Below, one piece after another: positions 46,118-54,994 of a stretch of DNA of 64,000 bases. Source of the stretch: an uncultured Myxococcales bacterium (lineage in GTDB: Bacteria > Myxococcota_A > UBA9042); NCBI GenBank assembly GCA_903919145.1, contig CAIXGW010000041.1:1-64000 (forward strand). Direction: 5' to 3'. A program made the translations under genes and the position numbers. Under the pieces are notes generated by a model that had not been told where the DNA came from, did no database searches, and was given only the letters and a program-made list of their open reading frames with translations. Each line of letters starts with the position of its first letter. Positions within the stretch are counted from its first letter, which is position 1.

Positions 46118-46991
46118 GCCCGTCTCCGTGGCCGGTGGCTTTGCGCGGCCCTGGGGACTTGCGCACCGCCAGGATCAGGCTGACGTCGTCGTCGGTGCGC
46201 TCGGCGACACGAGGCGAGGCCAAGAACGCCTGCAGGTGCACCAAGAGCTGCTGGGGCTGTGCGCGGCGCAATTCGGCCGACAATCCCTCAAAGAACGGCG
46301 AGAACGCCTGCTGGCGCGCCAGGTCAAGACCCAGCGGCAGCAGGCCATCGGTCAGCAGGGCCACAGCGCCGGCGCGGGCCATGGTCCGCTCGCTCCACTG
46401 CACCCGGTCGTCGCTCAAGAAGTGGGTGCTGTTGGCGTATTCGCCGCGGGCCGGCCACAGAGCGATCTGCCAAGCCCCTGGGCGAGCGCGCTGGGGCCAC
46501 AGCGCCGCGGCCCCGTCGCCGACCTGCACGATCCAGGTCCAGCCGGGGCCGGCGACCAGGCAGGTCAGGGTCGTGGCCAGCTCGCGCACCGGCAGCTCTC
46601 TGGCTTGCGCTGCAGCCACCACCGCTTGCTTGGCTGCCTGCACCACGGCGGCGCCGTCCAGCCCGCGGTCGCGCCGCGCCGTGCGCTGGCTGCGGCTCTC
46701 CAGGGCTTCTCTGCACGCTGCTACAGCGGCGGCCACGGCGACCTGACTGCCCACCGCACCGGCGCTGGCGCTGCCGGCGCCATCGCCACAAGCGGCGATG
46801 AGCCAGACACTGCGGCCGTGGCGCCACTGTTCGACGGCGACTGCGTCATCGCAGCCGCGGGTGCCCTTGCGGCTGCCCGCCACCGCGGCGGCCAGGGCAG
46901 CCCAGTGATCGGTGGCCAAGGCGCAGTCGCCTGCTACGGGTTGGGGGGCGGCGGCGCCCGCTCCGCCTGTTGCGGCTACACCTTGCGTCAT
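46104..46991 (-). CDS. PP2C-like serine/threonine phosphatase (YegK/TerY-P type)
   Basis: IAACGDGAGSASAGAVGSQVAVAAAV; VQVGDGAAALWP; VALLTDGLLPL; RTDDDVSLILAV. Confidence 0.8.
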   Translation of the reverse strand: MTQGVAATGGAGAAAPQPVAGDCALATDHWAALAAAVAGSRKGTRGCDDAVAVEQWRHGRSVWLIAACGDGAGSASAGAVGSQVAVAAAVAACREALESRSQRTARRDRGLDGAAVVQAAKQAVVAAAQARELPVRELATTLTCLVAGPGWTWIVQVGDGAAALWPQRARPGAWQIALWPARGEYANSTHFLSDDRVQWSERTMARAGAVALLTDGLLPLGLDLARQQAFSPFFEGLSAELRRAQPQQLLVHLQAFLASPRVAERTDDDVSLILAVRKSPGPRKATGHGDGHAAA

Positions 46992-47662
46992 CAGACCTTG
47001 GCCCAACCTTCTGGCCCAGAGGGGTTGGCCAGGGGCACTTCTTCGCTGGTGGCCGAATGCGAGACGGACTTGAGCGAGTTGGACAGCCACTGGAACATCT
47101 CGCGAAACATCAGGCCGCGCAGCTGCAGGGGCTGGCGCACGGCGATCTGCCGCAGCACTTCAAAGTTGGCCTCGCCGACGCCCACGGCAAACACCGCAGC
47201 CTGCTTAGAGTTCTCTACGTCTCTCACCAAGTGGATGGCGGCATGCCAGTCGTCGTTGGGCTCGCCGTCGGTGAGCATGAATACCCACGGACGGTAGTAG
47301 GAGACGCCGTTGCCGCGGTAGACCTGCTTGCGGGCCGTCAGCAGCTCCAGCGAAGTGGCAATGGCGCTGCCCATGGGCGTCAGCCCTTCGGCCTGCAGGC
47401 GCGGCGGCTCAAAGTGCTCAATTGTGGTGAAGTCGCAGGCCAGCTTGACGCTACCGCCAAAGGTGACCACCGCGACCTCCACCCGCTTGCGCGCCAGCGG
47501 ATCGCCAAGTAATTCCTCGCGGAATTGCGCCAGGCCCTTCTGCAGCTCCTGCAGTCGCTGGCCGGCCATCGACGCCGAGCAGTCCAGCACCAGCACGCAG
47601 GGGCAGCGCGGCTCTGGATTGGCGGCGAATTCAACGGCGCCAAAGGGTGTTGACTGGCTCAT
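46991..47662 (-). CDS. vWA-domain TerY/YegL-like protein
   Basis: MIDAS VLVLDCSASMAGQRLQELQKGLAQF; VVTFGG; TPMGSAIATSL; PWVFMLTDGEPNDDW. Confidence 0.85.
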   Translation of the reverse strand: MSQSTPFGAVEFAANPEPRCPCVLVLDCSASMAGQRLQELQKGLAQFREELLGDPLARKRVEVAVVTFGGSVKLACDFTTIEHFEPPRLQAEGLTPMGSAIATSLELLTARKQVYRGNGVSYYRPWVFMLTDGEPNDDWHAAIHLVRDVENSKQAAVFAVGVGEANFEVLRQIAVRQPLQLRGLMFREMFQWLSNSLKSVSHSATSEEVPLANPSGPEGWAKV

Positions 47663-47819
47663 GAACCTCCTGAACAGCGGCCACCCCAGCGTGGCACGCC
47701 GCGCTACCGTAGCAGGGTCGGCCACAAAATCCAGCAAACCCCAGTGGCCATGGGGCAACGGCATGGCGCTTGACCGGCGATCGCCAGCGTGCAACGCTGC
47801 AAGCCGTGGAGGGAAGACG

Positions 47820-48926
47820 ATGCACGCGCCAGGGTGGCCCGCGGCTTGCAGCACTTGCTGGTCCCAGCGGGCGCGCAGCGCGTTGGCCTGCTGGCTGGTG
47901 ATGGTCGCTTCAGCGTGCGCAGAGCCTGTCGAAAACGGCTTTCTGGCACCGCGCCGCAGCTATCCCGATGAGCCACCTAGCGGCGCCGCCCTGCGGCTGG
48001 AGCGCTCTGAGTTGCCGCCGGGCAAGACCAAGCTGCGGCTGGGGATTACCCCATTTGAGTCCGACGAGCGCACCCGCGCCGACCTGGCGCCCTTGGCCAA
48101 GATGATCGGCGATATGCTCGGCGTACCTCTGGAGATCGAGCCGGCAGCGAGCTATGAGTCGCTGGTCCAAGCCATCAGCAAGGGCGAGACCGACATCGCT
48201 CTGCTGTCTCCGGTCTCCTACATCCGCGCCCGGATTCAGCAACCCAGGCTGCAACTGGTGGCGCGGGTGATCTCGCAGGGCGTGGCCGAGTACGCCTCGT
48301 TTATCGTGGTGCGAGCCGAAGATCCGGCCCAGGGCTTGGCCGATCTGCAGGGCCGGCGCATGGCCTGGGTCGACCGCATTTCGGCCTCAGGGTTCATCTA
48401 TCCGCTGGCCGCCTTCCGCCGCGTCGGCCTGAATCCAGAGAAACTATTCAAAAGCCAGCGGTTCTACGGCACCCATGAGGCGGCGCTGCAAGCCGTCTTG
48501 AGCGGCGATGCCGATGCGTGCGCGGTGGCGTCCGGCACCTTCGAGCGGCTGGTCAGCACCCAGGGCTCTGACCACCAGCGCACGGCCCTGCGAATTTTGC
48601 ACAAGAGCGGCCGAATTCCTTTTGACGCCCTTGTGGTTTCCGCTGACCTGTCAGCCGACAGCGCCCGGCGCATTGGCTGGGCTTTTCGCAACGTGTCTTC
48701 GCGCACGCCAGCAGGCAGAGAAGTGCTGGCCCGAACCTGGGGCTGGCGCGGCTGGGTACCCTCTGACGATGCTACGTACAACGGCGCGCGCGCGCTGATC
48801 AATGAGGCAGAGGCTCTGTCAGTCGCAGCGCTGCCTCCGGCGGCGCCCGCCGCTGAACCGGCGGTTCCAGGGCCTGCCGGCCTGGCCCCGCTAGCCCAGC
48901 CCAAGGCGGCCACCCGTGTTCACTAG
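47820..48926 (+). CDS. PhnD-like phosphate/phosphonate-type substrate-binding lipoprotein
   Basis: Lipobox-like VMVASACAEP; LRLGITPFESDERTRADLAPLAKMIGDMLGVPLEIEPAASYESLVQAISKGETDIALLSPVSYI. Confidence 0.85.
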   Translation: MHAPGWPAACSTCWSQRARSALACWLVMVASACAEPVENGFLAPRRSYPDEPPSGAALRLERSELPPGKTKLRLGITPFESDERTRADLAPLAKMIGDMLGVPLEIEPAASYESLVQAISKGETDIALLSPVSYIRARIQQPRLQLVARVISQGVAEYASFIVVRAEDPAQGLADLQGRRMAWVDRISASGFIYPLAAFRRVGLNPEKLFKSQRFYGTHEAALQAVLSGDADACAVASGTFERLVSTQGSDHQRTALRILHKSGRIPFDALVVSADLSADSARRIGWAFRNVSSRTPAGREVLARTWGWRGWVPSDDATYNGARALINEAEALSVAALPPAAPAAEPAVPGPAGLAPLAQPKAATRVH

Positions 48927-50328
48927 CCTGCTCAAGCCGCGGGGACGCAAGCTTGCGCGCCGGTTGGCGTTTTGGGTGGCGCTAGGCTGGCTGGTCATTA
49001 TTGTGCCGGCGGGTTCCCTGGGGCTGGCCTCGGTCGCCCTCAACTACCGCGCCGAAGCAGTAGAGCGCGCCGCAGCAACGCTGTCTGCCCTGGCCAGTCC
49101 CACCGCCCTGACGCTGGCCGACTATGCGCTAGAACGGCTAGACAACATCATGACCGACGCCATTTCCCCCGCTGAGTCGGAAGTGCGCCTGCTGGACGTC
49201 TCGGTGCTGGACGCCGAGGGCCGGGTCGTTGGCAGCTCTACAGACCAGCTCAAGCTGCCCGCGGTCGGCAGCCATCACCCAGCCCTGCTTGAGCGCTTTG
49301 CCATTCAAGCCATGGCCTCTCGCCAGCCGGTGTGGCAGCGCCTGCCTCTGACGGCCGACGAAGCGCCGCTGCTGGTGTCGATGCCGGTCGTGTCGGGGCT
49401 GCGCTGGGGCACCCTGATTGGCGTCTTTGATCTGCAGGCCCTAGAGCACCGCCTGCTGAGGTCGCTGGTGGTTCTGCTGTGCGCCACCTTGGGCATTGCC
49501 GTGTTGCTGGCGGGCGTCGTCTACGCGACCTTGACCCGGCTGGCGGTGCGGCCGCTTGAGCACCTTTCGCGGGTCGCGGCGGCCGTGCAAGCGGGCCAGC
49601 GCGACGTGCGGCTGCTGTGGAAACGCGGCGACGAACTGGGGACTGTGGCCAGTAGTTTTGACCACATGGTCGACTCCCTAGAGGCCCATGCAGACGAGCT
49701 GGAGCGCAAAGTGGCCGAGCGTTCTGCCGAAGTCCAGGCCAAGAACCGCGACCTGCAGGCCATGAACCAGCGGTTGGAGCTGGCTGTCTCTGAGCTGGAC
49801 CGGATCGCCCACCTGGACCCGCTGACGCAGGTGGCCAATCGCCGCTCGCTGGCCGGGACGCTGGAGCTGGTGGCCCGACGCCCAGACCGGCCGTGGACGG
49901 TGCTGATGTGCGATCTGGACCGTTTCAAGCGGATCAACGACACCTTTGGCCACGGCGTCGGCGACCTGGTCCTGCGCGAGCTGGCCAATGTCCTTAAAGA
50001 CGGGCTGCGCGGCGCCGACCAGCTGATTCGCTATGGCGGCGAAGAGTTTGTGGCGCTGCTGCCCAATACCAGCGATCTCAGAGCTGTAGACGTGGCAGAG
50101 CGGCTGCGCCGCGCCGTCGCGGCCTGCGATTTCGAAGCGGCGTGTTCTGCGGCGGTGGGTCCATTGACCGTTAGCATTGGCGTGGCTTCGTCACCGGTGG
50201 ATGCCCAGGATCCAGAAACCATCATGAAGCTTGCGGATCGCGCCATGTACGTCGCCAAGGCCGGCGGCCGCAATCGGGTGGTGCGCTGGAGCACCGACCT
50301 GGACGCCGTGCCCGCCGGCGACGCTTGA
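48916..50328 (+). CDS. Membrane diguanylate cyclase (HAMP-GGEEF)
   Basis: Two TM segments, HAMP-like RLAVRPLEHLSRVAAAVQAG, coiled coil, DPLTQVANRRSL...LRGADQLIRYGGEEFVALLP (RxxD I-site and GGEEF). Confidence 0.92.
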   Translation: MFTSLLKPRGRKLARRLAFWVALGWLVIIVPAGSLGLASVALNYRAEAVERAAATLSALASPTALTLADYALERLDNIMTDAISPAESEVRLLDVSVLDAEGRVVGSSTDQLKLPAVGSHHPALLERFAIQAMASRQPVWQRLPLTADEAPLLVSMPVVSGLRWGTLIGVFDLQALEHRLLRSLVVLLCATLGIAVLLAGVVYATLTRLAVRPLEHLSRVAAAVQAGQRDVRLLWKRGDELGTVASSFDHMVDSLEAHADELERKVAERSAEVQAKNRDLQAMNQRLELAVSELDRIAHLDPLTQVANRRSLAGTLELVARRPDRPWTVLMCDLDRFKRINDTFGHGVGDLVLRELANVLKDGLRGADQLIRYGGEEFVALLPNTSDLRAVDVAERLRRAVAACDFEAACSAAVGPLTVSIGVASSPVDAQDPETIMKLADRAMYVAKAGGRNRVVRWSTDLDAVPAGDA

Positions 50329-50380
50329 CAGCGGTCCATCTCGGACTATTTTGGTCCGCCTAACCTCTTTGGAGTTCATC

Positions 50381-50965
50381 ATGGCCTTTACCCAACCCGC
50401 TCTGCCCTACGCCAAGAATGCCCTGGCGCCGTACCTGACTGAAGAGCAGATTGAATTCCACTATGGCAAGCACCACGCCGCCTACTTCACCAACCTGAAC
50501 AACCTGGTGGCCGGCAAGCCCGAAGAGCAGAAGTCGCTGGAAGAGCTGATCCTCACCGGCAGCGGCGGCGTGTTCAACAACGCCGCCCAGGCGTGGAACC
50601 ACACGTTCTACTGGAACTGCATGGCTCCAGGCGCCGGCGGCGCCCCCTCGGGCGCGCTGGCTGCGGCGATCGACCGCGATTTTGGCAGCTTTGATGCATT
50701 CAAAGACGCGTTCAGCAAGGCGTCAGTTGGGGTGTTTGGCTCAGGTTGGTGCTGGCTGGCCAAGAACGCAGAGGGCAAGCTGGTCATCCACCCGTCACAG
50801 GGCCCCGCGGACCTGCCCATGAAGCACGGCCTGACCGCCATCCTGACCGTCGATGTGTGGGAGCACGCCTACTACATCGACTACAAGAACCTGCGCGCCA
50901 AATTTGTCGAAGGGTTTTGGGGCGTGGTCAACTGGCAGTTCGCCTCCGCCAATTTTGGCGGCTGA
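50381..50965 (+). CDS. sodB: Superoxide dismutase (Fe/Mn family)
   Basis: LPYAKNALAPYLTEEQIEFHYGKHHAAYFTNLN; NHTFYWNCM; DVWEHAYYIDYKNLRAKFVEGFWGVVNW. Confidence 0.95.
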   Translation: MAFTQPALPYAKNALAPYLTEEQIEFHYGKHHAAYFTNLNNLVAGKPEEQKSLEELILTGSGGVFNNAAQAWNHTFYWNCMAPGAGGAPSGALAAAIDRDFGSFDAFKDAFSKASVGVFGSGWCWLAKNAEGKLVIHPSQGPADLPMKHGLTAILTVDVWEHAYYIDYKNLRAKFVEGFWGVVNWQFASANFGG

Positions 50966-51042
50966 GCCAGCTCGCACCGATAGCGCGGCAGCCCCGCCTG
51001 GAAGTTGGTGCTTCCAGCGGGTGGCTGCTGCTTGAGTCTGCC

Positions 51043-52518
51043 TTGCGCTGCCTGCCGTCGCCGCGGGTGCTCCTGCTGGCAGCGCTGGCGGTGGCCGGCG
51101 TGGCTGCGCCGCCGTCCCAAGCCTGGGCCGCCGCTGCGGCTTGGGATCCGCCCAAAGACCCGACACAAGGACTCCAGGCTCGCGAGCAACAACCTGGCTT
51201 AGTCCGGGTCGAACTCTCCGCTCTTGGGGCTGGCCGCGGTGTCAGGGGTGGGGGTGGCGCCAAGTCGGCCAAGTCTGCTAAAAACCTCAAGAAAGTCACG
51301 ACGCGCAAGGGCAGGGCCCCGCAGAGCCCGCCCGCGCCGCGCCACCCGCCCCTAGAGGTGCCTCAAGGGCGGCAGGGCGTGCTGGAGCCGATCTACGACC
51401 CCGGGGGCCGCGCGCTGCAGCCGTGGCACGCCGCCCTTGGCCGGGTGCTTCAGCAGAAAACCACTGCGCGCATCGCTTTTTACGGAGCGTCGCACACCGC
51501 GGCGGATCTGTGGACCGGCGAGCTGCGCCGGCGCCTGCAGATGCGCTATGGCGACGCTGGCCACGGGTTTGCCCTGCCTACCCGCTTCAACCCCGGCTAT
51601 CGGCACCAGGATCTGGTGGTAGAGTCCTCCAAGGGCTGGCAGGTGCTGCGCCACCGCCGCGACGATGGGGCGGCGATCGGCAGCTTCGGTCTGGCGGGGA
51701 TGGTCATGCTCTCGGCCGACCCCACGGAGTGGACCGAGGTGCGCACCACCCAAGACAATCCGCAAGGCCGCAGTTTTGACCGCCTGCAGGTGTGGGTGGC
51801 GCCGCAGCCCGGCGGTGGCCACTGGTGGCTCGACCTGGATGGCCAGCGCCACATCCTGGACGGCGGCCAGGCCGCGGCCAAGGTGCGCCAGTGGGACCTG
51901 CCCGATAGCGGTCACGTGCTGCGCCTGCAGCCGGCGGGCGATGGCCCGGTCGGGCTGTACGGGGTGGTCCTGGAGCGCTCCTCTGGCGGGGTAGTGATCG
52001 ACCAGCTGGGTATTCCTGGCATGCGCGCAGAGGTCCATCTGCACTGGCAAGGGCAAGTTTGGGCTGAACAATTGGCCCGGCGCGCCCCTGATTTGGTGGT
52101 CCTGGCCTACGGAACCAATGACGTGGGCGACCCGCAGAGCGCTGCCGACTACGCCGCCGAGTGGCTGCGCGTGTTGCAGCGGGTGCGCGCCGCGGCGCCC
52201 CAGGCGGCTTGCGTCCTGGTTGGCCCCACCGACCGGCTGGCCAAAGACGACAGAGGCCACTGGCAGCCGTTTGCGCGCACGCCAGAGGTGATTGCCGTGC
52301 AGCGCCGGGTGGCAGCCCAGATGGGCTGTGGCCACTGGGATGCGGTGGCTGTGATGGGCGGGCAGGGCAGCATGGAGCGGTGGCGGCGCGCGGGTCTGGC
52401 CGCCCGCGATGGCGTCCACCTCAATCGCGCCGGCTATACCCGCCTTGCCGAGCTGTTCGACGCGGCCTTGCACGCCGGCCTCGCCAAGGTGGTCAGCGTA
52501 CCTAGCAGATCACCCTGA
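51043..52518 (+). CDS. SGNH/GDSL-type secreted hydrolase (start uncertain)
   Basis: ARIAFYGASHTAADLWTGELRRRL; LVVLAYGTNDVGD; DGVHLNRAGYTRLAELF; hydrophobic signal-like VLLLAALAVAGVAAPPSQAWA. Confidence 0.7.
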   Translation: MRCLPSPRVLLLAALAVAGVAAPPSQAWAAAAAWDPPKDPTQGLQAREQQPGLVRVELSALGAGRGVRGGGGAKSAKSAKNLKKVTTRKGRAPQSPPAPRHPPLEVPQGRQGVLEPIYDPGGRALQPWHAALGRVLQQKTTARIAFYGASHTAADLWTGELRRRLQMRYGDAGHGFALPTRFNPGYRHQDLVVESSKGWQVLRHRRDDGAAIGSFGLAGMVMLSADPTEWTEVRTTQDNPQGRSFDRLQVWVAPQPGGGHWWLDLDGQRHILDGGQAAAKVRQWDLPDSGHVLRLQPAGDGPVGLYGVVLERSSGGVVIDQLGIPGMRAEVHLHWQGQVWAEQLARRAPDLVVLAYGTNDVGDPQSAADYAAEWLRVLQRVRAAAPQAACVLVGPTDRLAKDDRGHWQPFARTPEVIAVQRRVAAQMGCGHWDAVAVMGGQGSMERWRRAGLAARDGVHLNRAGYTRLAELFDAALHAGLAKVVSVPSRSP

Positions 52519-52695
52519 GAAAAATAGGCTGCCCTTGACGGAATACAGCAGGTGTGGGACGACATGAACTGAGCAGGGTGGGAACACCCTCCGGACGCAA
52601 GCATCTTGCCGCGACCGAGCAACAGTTTGAGAGCGCCAGCTGCGCTGGTGGTATCAGGGTTCCCGCCGCTGCGCCACCTCGATGGGGGTCGAAAG

Positions 52696-53046
52696 ATGGA
52701 ATTGTCCGTTGTTTTGAAGCTTTCGCCTGAAAATCGCAAAGAAGAAGTCGAAGGCTTTGTGCGCAGGCACCTCGAAGCCAAGCTCAGCAAGATCGAAACC
52801 CGCTGGGGCAAGCCGCTGGCGGTCCGCCTGTCGGCAGAGGAGCAAACCAACGGTTTTGTCGCAACTCTCTCGCTGATGGGCGAGGGTGAGATCGTCGGCA
52901 AGCACTTCGGCGATAAACTTCCCAAGGCCGTCGACGGCGCCATCGACAAGGTGACCCGCCAGTTTGAGGAATCCACCCAGAAGCGCGAGGGCAAGGAGCG
53001 GCAGCGCCGCCTGCCGGTCAACGGCAAGGTTCCAGCGGAGTTCTAG
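52696..53046 (+). CDS. HPF/RaiA-like ribosome-associated protein (tentative)
   Basis: Size and pattern FVRRHLEAKLSKIETRWGKPLAVRLSAEEQTNGFVATLSLMGEGEIVGKHFGDKLPKAVDGAIDKVTRQFEE. Confidence 0.5.
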   Translation: MELSVVLKLSPENRKEEVEGFVRRHLEAKLSKIETRWGKPLAVRLSAEEQTNGFVATLSLMGEGEIVGKHFGDKLPKAVDGAIDKVTRQFEESTQKREGKERQRRLPVNGKVPAEF

Positions 53047-53087
53047 CTCTCCCGCCGGCCAGCGGGCCTGAAGGTTCGCAGGCCGCC

Positions 53088-53172
53088 GTGGGCACCCGCA
53101 GACATGGGTACCCAGAGACCGTGGTACCCAGACACAGTTGTACGCAGACACAGTTGTACGCAGACACAGTGG
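53088..53172. repeat. 16-bp intergenic tandem repeat (consensus GACACAGTTGTACGCA)
   Basis: GAGACCGTGGTACCCA GACACAGTTGTACGCA GACACAGTTGTACGCA GACACAGTGGAGCGGG with degenerate units upstream. Confidence 0.8.
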
Positions 53173-53296
53173 AGCGGGCGTCGGTTTGTCCTCAGACCGG
53201 CGCCCGCTGGCGTTTTGGCCAAGCCGGGCTATAGCCGACCGGGCACTTCAGCCGCGATTCTAGGGCGATTGGCGCTGTGCGCGCTATTGGCGTACC

Positions 53297-54964
53297 ATGG
53301 CGGTTCTGTGCGCGGTCCTGGCTCCGCGCACCCACTGTGGAGGGGTTGTGCGGCCCAAACAACCAAAGATTTCAGTAGCGATCCTGTGGCTGGCTGTGGC
53401 GCTGGCCACTAGTGCCTGCACCGATTGGAACGCCGGAACTGCTGCCGGGCCGTGGGTGCAGGCCTCTAGCAGGGCAGCCGGGGCCGCCGACGCGGCAGCC
53501 ACCGACGCGGGGCCTGGCAGCGCCGCCGGTGTGGTGCAATGGGACACCTGGAAGGCGCCAGAGGTCGCGACGCCGCAACCCGATGGCAAGGGCGACTCGG
53601 CCGACGCTGCGGATACCGCCGAGAGTGGCGACACCGCTGCCCCGCAGGACGCTACCGCCGTGGACATCGCAGCCGCTGACGCCGAAATCGAAGACGCTGC
53701 GGCAGGTTCCGACGCGGTCGATACCAGCTATTCTCTGGATGGCAAGGCTGATTTTGTCGGGTGGCCTGAGCTGCCGCCACCGGCGCCCGATGTCCCCGCT
53801 GCAGACGATGTCTCTGCCCCAGACACCGCCGAATCTGACGGCACCGGCTTGGACGGAACCGAGCCGGATGCGGGCGATCCCGACGCTGCTGCCCAGGACA
53901 CAGCCAATCCCGACGACAGTGGCCCAGACGCCGGCGAAAGCGACGTTGTCGAGTCAGACGTCATGGAACCAGACGTCATGGAGCCAGACGTCTTTCAGCC
54001 AGACAGCAGCGAACTCGACGGCAGCCAGCCCGATGCTGTGGAACTGGACATCTGGGTGGTGGACGCAGAGGCGGACGCGGCAACTGCGGACTCGACCCTA
54101 CCCGACTCCACACTGCCCGACTCCACACTGCCCGACTCCACACTGCCCGACTCCACACTGCCCGACTCCACACTGCCCGACTCTGCACTTCCCGACGGTG
54201 CCCAGGCTCCCGATTGGCAGGGCTATCCGGATTTGCCGTTTGCCGCCGATGCCGACATCTACGGTGGAGCCATCGGCTCGTGCTTGTCGATGTACCTGTA
54301 TCAGCAGGAGCTTTGTGGAGACAGCCACCCAACGGCTTCCTGCATCAACTCGCTGTTGACCGAAGGCAGCCAGTATGCCCAATTTCAGTTTGAGCCGCTG
54401 CGCCAGTGCGAGACGGCGGTCTGCACGGACTTGTGTGCGCTAGCGACCGACAAGCAGTGCATGGAGAGCTGCGTTGGCAAGTACTGCGCCGCGCCCTTCT
54501 TGGCCTGCACGTCCAACGGCGCCCAGGGCACGCAGTCGTGCTCCGACGCTTGGCAGTGCTCCAAGCAATACCCAGACAAGCTGTTGACCATCAGCGCCAA
54601 GTGCTACTCGGCCGCTTCTGCCAAGGCCCAGCAGCAGTTCTCTGCCGTCATCGGCTGCGTCAGCAAGCCCCAGACCAAGGGGTGCATCCCAGAAATCAAT
54701 GCCTGCTTCTCTGCCGGAGCGGCCGCCACTGCCTCGTGCAGCTCCAGCCTGACCTGCATCAACGGCTGCAACAATGACGAGATCTGCGGGTTTACCTGCA
54801 TCGGCCAGGCCAGCCCTGCAGCCACTGCGCTGATTGACGCGATCTGGGCCTGCTCGCTGAACGTCTGCACGCCCAAGTGCGCCGGCAGCAGCGACCCGGC
54901 GTGCCAAGACGACTGCATGAAAAGCGATTGCCAGTCCGAGTTCGTCCAGTGCTTGGTCAACTAG
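53297..54964 (+). CDS. Asp-rich/Cys-rich putative lipoprotein
   Basis: Lipobox-like LATSACTDW; long acidic low-complexity linker; C-terminal Cys-rich domain (CQDDCMKSDCQSEFVQCLVN). Confidence 0.65.
   Translation: MAVLCAVLAPRTHCGGVVRPKQPKISVAILWLAVALATSACTDWNAGTAAGPWVQASSRAAGAADAAATDAGPGSAAGVVQWDTWKAPEVATPQPDGKGDSADAADTAESGDTAAPQDATAVDIAAADAEIEDAAAGSDAVDTSYSLDGKADFVGWPELPPPAPDVPAADDVSAPDTAESDGTGLDGTEPDAGDPDAAAQDTANPDDSGPDAGESDVVESDVMEPDVMEPDVFQPDSSELDGSQPDAVELDIWVVDAEADAATADSTLPDSTLPDSTLPDSTLPDSTLPDSTLPDSALPDGAQAPDWQGYPDLPFAADADIYGGAIGSCLSMYLYQQELCGDSHPTASCINSLLTEGSQYAQFQFEPLRQCETAVCTDLCALATDKQCMESCVGKYCAAPFLACTSNGAQGTQSCSDAWQCSKQYPDKLLTISAKCYSAASAKAQQQFSAVIGCVSKPQTKGCIPEINACFSAGAAATASCSSSLTCINGCNNDEICGFTCIGQASPAATALIDAIWACSLNVCTPKCAGSSDPACQDDCMKSDCQSEFVQCLVN
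54101..54190. repeat. 15-bp tandem repeat CCCGACTCCACACTG (5 perfect copies + 1 degenerate), encodes PDSTL
   Basis: Direct reading of 54101-54190. Confidence 0.97.
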
Positions 54965-54994
54965 AGGCCTCTCGGGACACTCCCCCACAGGCTC

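Noticed and set aside
47328-47819. N-terminal part of the 532-aa ORF 47328..48926
   Set aside because: Antisense to the vWA gene and intergenic region; the lipoprotein start at 47820 (MHAPGWPAACSTCWSQRARSALACWLVMVASAC) is more credible.
50746-51042. N-terminal part of ORF 50746..52518
   Set aside because: Overlaps sodB out of frame; the secreted hydrolase likely starts near the hydrophobic segment after 51040.
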